Below, in pieces: positions 1 to 5,889 of a DNA stretch of 7,252 bases. Every line of letters starts with the position of its first letter. Position 1 is the first letter of the stretch. The notes below the pieces were generated by a model that saw only the letters and a program-made list of their open reading frames with translations, had not been told where the DNA came from and did not search any database. The stretch comes from CAZTME01 sp964614795 (lineage in GTDB: Bacteria > Patescibacteriota > Microgenomatia > UBA1400 > PJMF01), in assembly GCA_964614795.1 (NCBI GenBank), contig CAZTME010000060.1, positions 1 through 7,252 on the forward strand, given 5' to 3'. Position numbers and translations under genes: made by a program.

Positions 1-695
1 TAGGCCCATTAATGAGAGAAATTTTAACCAAAACGTATCAAGCGAATAAATCTCAATTTCCGCAAATTATTGAATCCGGTTTTGCCGGTCTTCAGGGTAG
101 GCATATTCAACTGTACTTCTTCAATGAGGAAGATCAAAAAGCCACCGAACTCATCAATGCGGCCGGCAGAATGATTCCTCCAAAAGAGAATGAGGATTTT
201 CTAGCCATAGTCAATGCAAACTTAGCAGGAGCAAAATCAAATCTGTTTATTACCTATGATGTGCTTCAAGAAGTAGCCAGTCCCGAAAACGGTTTCATCG
301 AGAAAACCGTTGCTATTACCTATAAAAATCCACGTGGAGGAGATAATTGCAATTTGGAAGCCGGTTTACTCTGTTTAAATAGCACCAATAACGATTGGAC
401 ACGTTTATTTGTGCCAGCCGGCTCACAACTGGTATCGGCTGAAGGTTTTAAAAATGAGGTGGAAACTTATGACGAAAATGGTTTTACGGTTTTTGATGGA
501 TTTCATACGCTTCAACCCAAAGGTAGCACCAAATTGATCGTGACCTATCGTGTTCCCTACACAGATGCTAACACTTATAGATTGAAGCAGTGGAAGCAGG
601 GTGGTGTGGAGAAATTTTCCATGATTTTGGATGTTAATGGCGATCAACAAGCGGTCGATGTTGTGCAAGATACTTCATTATCCGCTCAATTTTAG
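1..695 (+). CDS. DUF4012 domain protein, C-terminal part (5' end outside window)
   Basis: The frame is open from the left edge (in-frame codons start at position 3, reading Gly-Pro-Leu before the Met at 12) to TAG at 693-695, so this is the 3' end of a longer gene and the ATG at 12 is internal. I recognise the DUF4012 family, which is common and often long (several hundred residues) in Patescibacteria. Counting from Met12, the signature is NANLAGAKSNLFITYDV near residues 68-84. It is followed by alternating beta-type segments: a KTVAITYKNP strand (98-107), a LFVPAGSQLVSAEG strand (132-145) and a TKLIVTYRVPY strand (173-183). The C-terminal part looks like an all-beta, Ig-like surface domain. 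Family members usually have an N-terminal membrane anchor with the bulk outside the cell; that part is not visible here. The molecular function of the family is unknown. The family call is confident, its location outside the cell less so. Confidence 0.85.
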   Translation, partial: GPLMREILTKTYQANKSQFPQIIESGFAGLQGRHIQLYFFNEEDQKATELINAAGRMIPPKENEDFLAIVNANLAGAKSNLFITYDVLQEVASPENGFIEKTVAITYKNPRGGDNCNLEAGLLCLNSTNNDWTRLFVPAGSQLVSAEGFKNEVETYDENGFTVFDGFHTLQPKGSTKLIVTYRVPYTDANTYRLKQWKQGGVEKFSMILDVNGDQQAVDVVQDTSLSAQF

Positions 696-826
696 TTAAT
701 TAGTCGAGATGATTGTCGTTATTTTACTCATTAGCAAAAAAAATTAGTCTGATCCTTTAATGTTTCTAAGAACTTTGATGGGCGCAATCTCAAGATAGTT
801 GGATAATAGACTTACCTCACTTTATT

Positions 827-900
827 AAAGTAATCACATTTGCCGCACAATAATCACTCGATTTATTGTCAAAGTAATTCATGTTCTTATTGTATGGCAA
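827..900. repeat. Cluster of direct and inverted repeats upstream of the recO promoter
   Basis: TTGCC-gc-ACAATAA at 840-853 is mirrored as an inverted copy at 887-900 (reverse complement TTGCC-at-ACAATAA), with 12 of 14 positions identical. A third TTATTGT at 863-869 can also pair with ACAATAA at 847-853 across a 9-nt loop, so two foldings are mutually exclusive. AAAGTAATCACATT at 827 recurs as AAAGTAATTCATGTT at 871, 44 bp on. The cluster ends 10 bp before the predicted -35 box of recO, so an operator is possible. Chance in AT-rich DNA is the alternative. Confidence 0.45.
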
Positions 901-910
901 CTCTTTTTGA

Positions 911-938
911 TTGTTATTCTGCGACAAGTCTATATAAT
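911..938 (+). promoter_or_regulatory. Predicted sigma70-type promoter of recO
   Basis: TTGTTA (911-916) and a perfect TATAAT (933-938) are separated by 16 bp. Transcription would start near 945, giving a leader of about 30 nt before the recO ATG at 977. No strong Shine-Dalgarno sequence follows; only a GAG at 969-971 sits 5 nt from the start codon. Confidence 0.5.
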
Positions 939-976
939 TTGTTCTTACTCTAACTTTAATGTTCGATTGAGATTTT

Positions 977-1525
977 ATGAGACTAAATAATCAACGTTCA
1001 TTGCACTGCACCGCCCTTGTTATTAATCGAGTAGCTTTCGCTGAAAAAGATTTCATGGTTACTTTGTTATCACAAGAATTTGGCAAACATACCGTTGTAG
1101 CTAAAGGAGCTAATTCGCTCACATCATCTCGCTTGGCCGGCATTGAACCAGGCACTCTAATTACTGCACATCTAGTTAAAACTCGCCAATTTCCCTTACT
1201 CACGCAGGTGCGCATACAAGATCAACTTAATCTAGATCCAGACATCGGTCACATTAGGGCAGTTACTCAATGGCTGGAAGTATTGAACATTTTGTTTGTT
1301 GAAGAAGAGTTGCCAATGGAAGTTTTCTCACTCGTTCTTCATGGGCGAAAACTAATGAGCTCATCTCAAACTTCTTTGGAAGTTTTTCGGGCTCATTTGA
1401 AAAAATTAATTGATACCTTAGGATTTACCGATGAAAATTCTTACGACAACCAATCAATTTCCAACATTATAGAGTCAATCGCCGACAAACCTTTAAAGGG
1501 TTACAACTATTTGACTATCAAATAA
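977..1525 (+). CDS. recO: DNA repair protein RecO, short form
   Basis: RecO works in RecF-pathway recombinational repair, where it loads RecA onto SSB-coated single-stranded DNA together with RecR. The N-terminal OB-fold region is recognisable: an opening beta strand (TALVINRV, residues 12-19), then an AEKDFMVTLLSQEFGKHTVV segment (22-41) and the AKGANSLTSSRLAG segment (42-55) that matches the family's basic 'KGa..kS' motif. The C-terminal half is helical and includes the typical 'EVFRAHLKKLIDTLGF' helix (135-150). At 182 residues it is shorter than E. coli RecO (about 240). It has no CxxC pairs, so the zinc-finger part found in some RecO proteins is absent, and the last helices look reduced. 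The ATG at 977 fits the predicted promoter and places the OB fold at the N-terminus. The next gene starts 48 bp downstream on the same strand, so co-transcription is likely. The assignment rests on the N-terminal pattern; sequence conservation in RecO is low. Confidence 0.85.
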   Translation: MRLNNQRSLHCTALVINRVAFAEKDFMVTLLSQEFGKHTVVAKGANSLTSSRLAGIEPGTLITAHLVKTRQFPLLTQVRIQDQLNLDPDIGHIRAVTQWLEVLNILFVEEELPMEVFSLVLHGRKLMSSSQTSLEVFRAHLKKLIDTLGFTDENSYDNQSISNIIESIADKPLKGYNYLTIK

Positions 1526-1573
1526 TCCTGATTATCAATAAAGAACAACAGTAGTGATACAATTGCACATATA

Positions 1574-3685
1574 ATGATAAACACTTTAGATTCAAAATTA
1601 ACAGATAGAAAATTTGTAAATAAACCCTGGTATGTGCAAACTGTTAGAGCAGTTATTTTGTTAATCATTAATTCTATCTCACTTTTTTTTGCACTCAATT
1701 TTGCAGGTTTGAATGTTATTTTTTCACCAGTAGAGTTTTTGAGCTTTATTTTTTTAGTTGCTTTACTTAACGCATTGCTCAGACCGCTACTCATTTATAT
1801 AACATTACCCTTCACCATACTTACTTTTGGTCTAATTACTTTTATTGTTAATGGTTTTATTTTTGTGGTCGCTGCTTGGATTTATTCTTCGGGAGATGCT
1901 CAAGCAGGACTGTGGTCGGCAATTGTGGTGAGCACCTACATGGCATTAATTACTTGGTTTTTAACTACAATCATGTCAATTGATGATCCGGATTCATATT
2001 TTCAAAATGCAGTTAAAAAAATTGGTTTAAAAAGAAAGTTGATAGGCGCCGATTCAAACAAACCAGGTTTTTTATTTTTTGAAATTGATGGCTTATCTGC
2101 ATCAGTTCTTCAACAAGCTTTAATAAAAGGCGAGATGCCCACTCTTGCAAGACTGATTAAAGAAAGTCATACCTTTTCTAAATGGGAAACCGACTTACCA
2201 GCCCAAACTTGCGCATCACAAAGAGGAATTTTGTTTGGAAATAATAAAGATGTCATTGGATTTAGATGGTACGATCGAAAGACAAAAAAAATCATTACCG
2301 CCTCACATCCGAAGCATGTCTTACATCTAGAGAAAGAAGTGGATGATGGTAAAGGCTTATTGTCAAAAAATGGCGCAAGCATTGGTAATATGTTTTCGGG
2401 GGGAGCAGAACTTACTGCGTTTACTACTGCCGCAACCGGCAGTGATAAAAAAAATCCCTATGACCCGCTCTCCTATTATTTTAATAGCCCATTTAATTAT
2501 GTAAGAACTCTCACTTTAGTAATTTATGAAATGATTCATGAAGTCAAAGATCAATTTTTACAAAAACTGCAAAATCGAGAGCCTCGTGTAAAACGTGGCT
2601 TAGTTGCAATTTTTCAAAGAGCGGTGATGTGCATTTTTGTGCCGGATATTGCCGTTCAAACAACTATTGGAGAAATGTTTGCAGGTAGAGACACAATTTA
2701 CACTACCTACGCTGGTTATGATGAACTATCTCATCTGGCTGGTCTTGATCGACCAGAATCGATGAGAGGTTTGCGTCGGGTTGATTCATATATATATCAA
2801 CTGCTGTTGGCGGCCAAACAAACACCAAGACCATATCATATAATTATTCTTTCAGATCATGGCCAAAGCATGGGTTGGACTTTTAAACACGCTTTCAATC
2901 AGTCCCTGGGAGACTTAGTTAAATCAGGGTTAAATCAAGGAACAGAAGTGAGTGAAATTGCCGGAGTGGATGAAGTAAGTGTTGTGTTTGGAGATATTTT
3001 AAGTGATATTAAAAAGAGTTTACAATCAAAATTTTCAAAAGAGATTTTTTCAAAAATTTTCCATAAATCAAGCCAAGATAAAGATGATTCTTCAGTTATA
3101 TTAGATTCGAACACACGAGCAATTTCAGGAGAAGGAAAAGAAGGAGATCCTCTTTTTACTTTACCGGAGGTATTGGTACAAGTAGGTGGCAATTTGGGAA
3201 TGATTTATTTCACTAAATCAAAAAAAAGATTGCTTCTTGAACAAATTGAGAATCTGCAACCAAATTTAATTTCCACTCTTTCATCTCACGAGGGTATTGG
3301 TTTTTTATTAGTCGATTCAAAACACGGTCCGGTTGCTATTGGACCCAAGGGTAGAATATATTTGAAAAGGGGTATATTGAGAAAGACTCATGTTGAAGGA
3401 GAAAATCCTTTAATTAATTATGGAAAGAATACCGTCCAACATTTGCTTAGAGTTCACTCCTTTAACACTTGTCCAGATATTTTGGTAAACAGTGTGGTTA
3501 GTCCAGCGACCGGCCAAATTTATGGATTCGAACCACAATGTGGGGCTCATGGAGCATTGGGCGGACCACAAAATCATCCTTTTCTTTTGTTTCCTTCACT
3601 TCTTAAAAGACCAGACAAACCAATTATTGGTGCAGAAAATGTTTACAAACAACTCAAACAATGGATTAGACTTGTTGAGCAATAA
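1574..3685 (+). CDS. Holin-like four-helix membrane domain fused to an alkaline-phosphatase-superfamily phosphodiesterase domain
   Basis: This 703-residue protein has two parts. Residues about 22-135 hold four membrane helices (roughly 24-44, 52-70, 78-102, 112-134) and carry the pattern of the YvlD/phage-holin-4 family (PF04020): N-A-L-L-R-P-L at 66-72, then a LPFTILTFGL run at 78-87. Residues about 165-670 are a type I phosphodiesterase/nucleotide-pyrophosphatase fold of the alkaline phosphatase superfamily. The expected two-metal residues can be placed: D172 (EIDGLS), nucleophile T212 (LPAQTCASQ), D383 and H387 (YDELSH), D428-H429 (LSDHG) and H659 (GAHG). A poorly conserved insertion lies at about 455-530. 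Such fusions are often annotated 'phage holin family protein' in Actinobacteria and other bacteria; nothing here suggests a phage or lysis role. The substrate is unknown. Charge distribution puts the enzyme domain in the cytoplasm (see findings). No clear Shine-Dalgarno precedes the ATG. It probably shares recO's transcript. Confidence 0.85.
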   Translation: MINTLDSKLTDRKFVNKPWYVQTVRAVILLIINSISLFFALNFAGLNVIFSPVEFLSFIFLVALLNALLRPLLIYITLPFTILTFGLITFIVNGFIFVVAAWIYSSGDAQAGLWSAIVVSTYMALITWFLTTIMSIDDPDSYFQNAVKKIGLKRKLIGADSNKPGFLFFEIDGLSASVLQQALIKGEMPTLARLIKESHTFSKWETDLPAQTCASQRGILFGNNKDVIGFRWYDRKTKKIITASHPKHVLHLEKEVDDGKGLLSKNGASIGNMFSGGAELTAFTTAATGSDKKNPYDPLSYYFNSPFNYVRTLTLVIYEMIHEVKDQFLQKLQNREPRVKRGLVAIFQRAVMCIFVPDIAVQTTIGEMFAGRDTIYTTYAGYDELSHLAGLDRPESMRGLRRVDSYIYQLLLAAKQTPRPYHIIILSDHGQSMGWTFKHAFNQSLGDLVKSGLNQGTEVSEIAGVDEVSVVFGDILSDIKKSLQSKFSKEIFSKIFHKSSQDKDDSSVILDSNTRAISGEGKEGDPLFTLPEVLVQVGGNLGMIYFTKSKKRLLLEQIENLQPNLISTLSSHEGIGFLLVDSKHGPVAIGPKGRIYLKRGILRKTHVEGENPLINYGKNTVQHLLRVHSFNTCPDILVNSVVSPATGQIYGFEPQCGAHGALGGPQNHPFLLFPSLLKRPDKPIIGAENVYKQLKQWIRLVEQ

Positions 3686-3762
3686 GAACAAGAATTAATT
3701 TGAAAAAAGAATCATGCGGTTATTTTGCATCATGTCTATTAGCTCAACAGAGAAAGTCTAAT
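3665..3762. repeat. Imperfect inverted repeat spanning two convergent gene ends
   Basis: ATTAGACTT plus GTTGAGC (3665-3680), in the last codons of the phosphodiesterase gene, pairs with GCTCAAC (3742-3748) and AAGTCTAAT (3754-3762), at the end of the slipin gene. A 5-nt bulge (3749-3753) interrupts the second arm. A short T-run (3766-3770) follows on the plus strand, so it could act as a long-loop terminator for the plus-strand transcript. It encloses a smaller hairpin at 3711-3733. Confidence 0.4.
3703..3733 (-). terminator. Probable terminator of the slipin transcript
   Basis: Read on the minus strand, ATGATGC (3733-3727), a 9-nt loop and GCATGAT (3717-3711) form a stem of six pairs with one internal mismatch, followed at once by TCTTTTTT (3710-3703). 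It begins 25 nt after the slipin stop codon. The stem is short, so confidence is moderate. Confidence 0.45.
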
Positions 3763-4522
3763 TAGTTTTTGCTTTCACAAAATCAGTTATTCCTTCAACA
3801 GCGCGCAAAATCTCTAAAGGAACTGCAAAAACAATAGTGTTTGAAGCATCTGAAGAAATATCATTAATTGAATTAAGCGTTCTCAAATGCAAAGCACCCG
3901 GAGTTTGCGCTAAGGTGTGAGCCGCATTGGCTAAATTTGTAGCCGCCGCCAACTCACCCTCAGAAGCAATAATGGTGGCTCTCTTTTCACGTTCCGCCTC
4001 AGCTTGTTTGGCCATCGTACGCACCATGCTTTCGGGCAACTCAATATCTTTTAATTCAACAGTTTCAACATTAACTCCCCAAGAGTCGGTGGCTGCATCA
4101 ACAATGTGTAGAATTCGCTCCGCCACTTGTTCACGACTGGATAACAATTCATCCAAAGTTACCTCTCCGGCTACTCTTCGCATAGTTGTTTGAGCCAACT
4201 GAGAAACGGCATAATAAACATTTTCCACTTGATTGACCGCTTTGTCCGCATCTTCAATTTTGTAGTAAATCACCGCATTCATTTTGCATGAAACATTATC
4301 CTTGGTGATCGTTTCTTGTTTAGGTACATCTTCGGCGCGAGTGCGAATGTCCACTTTTACCATGTGTTGGAAAATGGGAATAAGAAGCTTCCAACCCGGA
4401 CCCAAAATATAAGAAAACCTTCCCATTGTGTACACAACTCCGCGTTGATATTGATTAATTTGTTTGAGATTGCTTAAAATAAATAAAATGATAAAACCAA
4501 TAATAGCTAAATACCAAATCAT
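3758..4522 (-). CDS. Slipin (stomatin-like SPFH-domain membrane protein)
   Basis: This 254-residue protein has the usual slipin layout. One N-terminal membrane helix (residues 2-18) is followed by the SPFH/band 7 domain (about 20-185). Landmarks are the QRGVVYTMGRF segment (26-36), the GPGWKLLIPIFQ segment (41-52), the DIRTRAEDVPKQETITKDN stretch (58-76) and the very typical LPESMVRTMAKQAEAEREKRA segment (162-182) leading into ASEGE (186-190). A short alanine-rich coiled helix and a hydrophobic C-terminal segment (TIVFAVPLEI, 229-238) follow. Slipins oligomerise into ring-like scaffolds on the inner membrane and are linked to membrane microdomains and protease control. Many bacteria pair the gene with nfeD; no nfeD is in this window. 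AAGG (4531-4528) lies 5 nt before the ATG, a good Shine-Dalgarno that fixes the start. A promoter is predicted just upstream and a terminator after the stop, so it is probably its own transcription unit. Stop codon TAG. Confidence 0.94.
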   Translation of the reverse strand: MIWYLAIIGFIILFILSNLKQINQYQRGVVYTMGRFSYILGPGWKLLIPIFQHMVKVDIRTRAEDVPKQETITKDNVSCKMNAVIYYKIEDADKAVNQVENVYYAVSQLAQTTMRRVAGEVTLDELLSSREQVAERILHIVDAATDSWGVNVETVELKDIELPESMVRTMAKQAEAEREKRATIIASEGELAAATNLANAAHTLAQTPGALHLRTLNSINDISSDASNTIVFAVPLEILRAVEGITDFVKAKTN

Positions 4523-4578
4523 ATAGACCTTTCTGTTAATAAATTTGTATCTGAATTTGCGATTATTTTTACTGATTT

Positions 4579-4584
4579 AGTATA
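4579..4584 (-). promoter_or_regulatory. Predicted extended -10 promoter of the slipin gene
   Basis: On the minus strand the sequence TG-A-TATACT is an extended -10 element (hexamer at 4584-4579). The -35 region is poor (ATGAAC, about 17 bp upstream), as is usual when TGn is present. Transcription would start near 4572, leaving a leader of about 50 nt with the Shine-Dalgarno near its end. Confidence 0.45.
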
Positions 4585-4613
4585 TCATCAAATTGCTAAG
4601 CGTTCATATTCGC

Positions 4614-4631
4614 ATATTATTTCAATAATAT
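4614..4631. repeat. Perfect 8+8 bp palindrome, candidate operator
   Basis: ATATTATT (4614-4621), a TC spacer and AATAATAT (4624-4631) make an exact inverted repeat. The 2-bp centre is too small for an RNA hairpin loop but suits a dimeric DNA-binding protein. Its centre lies about 50 bp upstream of the predicted slipin transcription start. AT-only arms reduce the significance. Confidence 0.4.
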
Positions 4632-4756
4632 AAACTTTGCTTATCTGACTCTTCTTTTTAGGAGAATTTGTATTTACATTTTTTGAAGACTCTACCAATC
4701 GATACGAAGTTGATTTAATTCACAAAGAAATCTGAGAGATTAGATCCAACGCTAAC

Positions 4757-4775
4757 AACTGCTAATCAGTTTTTT
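4757..4775 (+). terminator. Weak plus-strand hairpin with T-run, no upstream gene
   Basis: AACTG (4757-4761), a 5-nt loop and CAGTT (4767-4771) form a 5-bp stem running into six T residues (4770-4775). It has terminator shape only on the plus strand, where no gene is present upstream. It may be chance, or mark the end of an unseen small transcript. Confidence 0.2.
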
Positions 4776-4815
4776 AAAAATCTTGAAAATACAGTTCATT
4801 AAGATAAGTTATTAG

Positions 4816-5538
4816 CTATTTGCCAAATCTTCTTTTCCTGTGAGAAAAATCATTAATTACTTGCGCAAAAAGAGTAGGGGTTAATTCGGGAAAAGTTGCT
4901 TCAAGAAAGAATAATTCGCTGTATGTAGACTGCCAGGGCATAAAACCGGAAAGTCTCTGTTCACCGGATGTGCGAATAATGATATCCGGATCAGGAATAT
5001 TCTTTGTGTCTAAGTATTTTTCAAAAATTTCCGGTGAAATTTCAGTCTGAGTAGATTCGCTTAATCGTAGTTGATTAATTGCTCGAATAATTTCGTCTCT
5101 GCCTCCATAATTCATACCAAAAATGACGGTTAAATTATTGTAGAGTTTAGTTTCATTTTCGATTTTCAAAATCGAATCTTGAATGTCTTGGGAGAAGGCA
5201 CTCAAATTGCCTATATGTTTAATACGAATTTGGTGTTCGTGACATTTTGGCGAAAATTTAGGCAACTCAGTTCGAAATAACTGCATTAAAGCTTCAACTT
5301 CATGCTTGGGTCTAGCCCAATTTTCCGTACTAAAAACCCAGAAAGTAACATATTCAATTTTTTGCTTCATCGCTTCAGCAAGTAAAGGCTCAAAAACATG
5401 TTTTGCCGCTTGGTTGTGTCCTTGAACAGCTTGAAGCGCATGAGCTTTAGCCCAACGTCTGTTGCCGTCGCAAATAATTGCTACGTGTTTGGGTATTGGA
5501 TTGTTTTCAGATTGAGATGAAGTTGTTATGGTGAGCAT
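4816..5538 (-). CDS. uppS: Isoprenyl transferase, undecaprenyl diphosphate synthase
   Basis: UppS condenses isopentenyl diphosphate units onto farnesyl diphosphate in cis to make undecaprenyl diphosphate, the precursor of the C55 carrier for peptidoglycan and surface glycans. It acts in the cytosol at the membrane face. The 240-residue length is normal and all cis-prenyltransferase signatures are present: HVAIICDGNRRWAK (18-31) with catalytic Asp24, GHNQAA (40-45), the TFWVFSTENWARP segment (65-77), GGRDEI (145-150), and the pyrophosphate/Mg site IIIRTSGEQRLSGFMPWQ (186-203) with Arg189, Arg195 and Glu208 (YSELFF). SGFMPWQ replaces the E. coli SNFLLWQ. C-terminal HRKRRFGK (233-240) matches the usual basic tail. 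The ATG at 5538 leaves the normal short N-terminal extension. The upstream zinc-ribbon gene ends 21 bp away on the same strand, so both are probably co-transcribed. Chain length cannot be told from sequence, so a different polyprenyl length is possible. Stop codon TAG. Confidence 0.97.
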   Translation of the reverse strand: MLTITTSSQSENNPIPKHVAIICDGNRRWAKAHALQAVQGHNQAAKHVFEPLLAEAMKQKIEYVTFWVFSTENWARPKHEVEALMQLFRTELPKFSPKCHEHQIRIKHIGNLSAFSQDIQDSILKIENETKLYNNLTVIFGMNYGGRDEIIRAINQLRLSESTQTEISPEIFEKYLDTKNIPDPDIIIRTSGEQRLSGFMPWQSTYSELFFLEATFPELTPTLFAQVINDFSHRKRRFGK

Positions 5539-5559
5539 AAATAAATATTCTAAATAATT

Positions 5560-5742
5560 TTATTGCTTATTTACTTTATTTTTCTTGGATCCATAAACAC
5601 TAGGTTGAATTAATTCAGTTTCTTTATAACAATTAGGACAAATTGACCTGTCAAATACATATATATTTTCACAATATGGGCATACATGTAATTCTGGCCA
5701 ATAATTCATTCGCCAATTTTCCGGCGCGCGACGATAATTCAT
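5560..5742 (-). CDS. Small zinc-ribbon protein, function unknown
   Basis: This 60-residue protein has two knuckles, CPYC (residues 21-24) and CPNC (35-38), ten residues apart, the spacing of a small zinc ribbon. Before them is an aromatic, Trp-rich stretch (NWRMNYWPELHV, 9-20), and after them a short lysine-rich tail (KKNKVNK, 53-59). No membrane helix or signal peptide is visible. I do not recognise a named family. Zinc ribbons of this size often bind nucleic acid or ribosomes, or serve as protein-contact modules, and the sequence alone does not decide. The paired cysteine knuckles and the tight 21-bp link to uppS support a real gene. The ATG at 5742 gives the full length. Met12 (codon at 5709) is an alternative start that would keep both knuckles. 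No good Shine-Dalgarno precedes either. Confidence 0.72.
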   Translation of the reverse strand: MNYRRAPENWRMNYWPELHVCPYCENIYVFDRSICPNCYKETELIQPSVYGSKKNKVNKQ

Positions 5743-5763
5743 GCTTAATTAGTCGTAAAAAGT

Positions 5764-5775
5764 GTGGTTAATCAC
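5764..5775. promoter_or_regulatory. Near-palindrome in the divergent uppS-DUF368 region
   Basis: GTGGTTAATCAC is a palindrome except for one base pair (positions 4 and 9 of the 12). It lies between the two divergent genes, about 12 bp past the predicted minus-strand transcription start, where a repressor could act. This is a weak call from symmetry only. Confidence 0.2.
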
Positions 5776-5793
5776 GCACAACACAATTTTTTA

Positions 5794-5823
5794 ATAATCT
5801 TGACCTATGCAAAATATTGGCAA
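5794..5823 (-). promoter_or_regulatory. Predicted promoter of the zinc-ribbon-uppS operon
   Basis: On the minus strand, TTGCCA (5823-5818) and GATTAT (5799-5794) are 18 bp apart, matching the consensus boxes at 5/6 and 4/6. Transcription would start near 5787, about 45 nt before the zinc-ribbon ATG. It lies almost back to back with the plus-strand -10 box at 5829. Confidence 0.33.
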
Positions 5824-5834
5824 CAACATATAAT
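5806..5834 (+). promoter_or_regulatory. Predicted promoter of the DUF368 gene
   Basis: A perfect TATAAT (5829-5834) has a weak TATGCA (5806-5811) 17 bp upstream; a better TTGACC (5800-5805) is 23 bp away, too far. A start near 5841 leaves a leader of about 49 nt before the ATG at 5890, and would make a GTG start at 5764 impossible. Confidence 0.35.
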
Positions 5835-5889
5835 CGATGCAATCAGAGAAATTTTCAGAGTAATAATCAGTAATGATATTCACATCTTT

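Larger units (their letters stand above)
696..976. other. Gene-less spacer upstream of recO
   Basis: This 281-bp spacer is AT-rich and shows no credible ORF, tRNA or strong terminator after the DUF4012 gene. It contains a cluster of short direct and inverted repeats at about 827-900 and a sigma70-like promoter at 911-938, both listed separately. The rest looks unstructured by eye. Confidence 0.6.
4523..4815. other. Gene-less spacer between uppS and the slipin gene
   Basis: This 293-bp stretch holds no credible gene on either strand. It contains the slipin ribosome-binding site and promoter, a perfect palindrome at 4614-4631 and a plus-oriented hairpin with a T-run at 4757-4775. It is clearly longer than the 21-bp gap inside the uppS operon, which supports separate transcription of the slipin gene. 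Confidence 0.6.

Noticed and set aside
696..976. Possible tRNA or small RNA in the spacer before recO
   Set aside because: No acceptor stem, T-loop consensus or cloverleaf could be drawn.
1507..1794. Minus-strand 95-codon frame across the recO-phosphodiesterase junction
   Set aside because: Its hydrophobic stretch is the antisense of the AT-rich membrane-helix region of the plus-strand gene; no support for a gene.
1574..1990. Phage origin or lysis function suggested by the holin-like domain
   Set aside because: The PF04020-type four-helix domain is widespread in chromosomal membrane proteins, it is fused to an enzyme here, and no phage genes are nearby.
3492..3698. Plus-strand 68-codon open frame overlapping the end of the phosphodiesterase gene
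   Set aside because: It lies inside the real gene in another frame and has no domain-like sequence or ribosome-binding site.
4650..4735. Plus-strand stretch that translates to a protein-like 26 codons ending at a TGA, after an AGGAG
   Set aside because: It has no start codon in frame, a stop directly upstream and no continuation in other frames, so a gene remnant cannot be supported.
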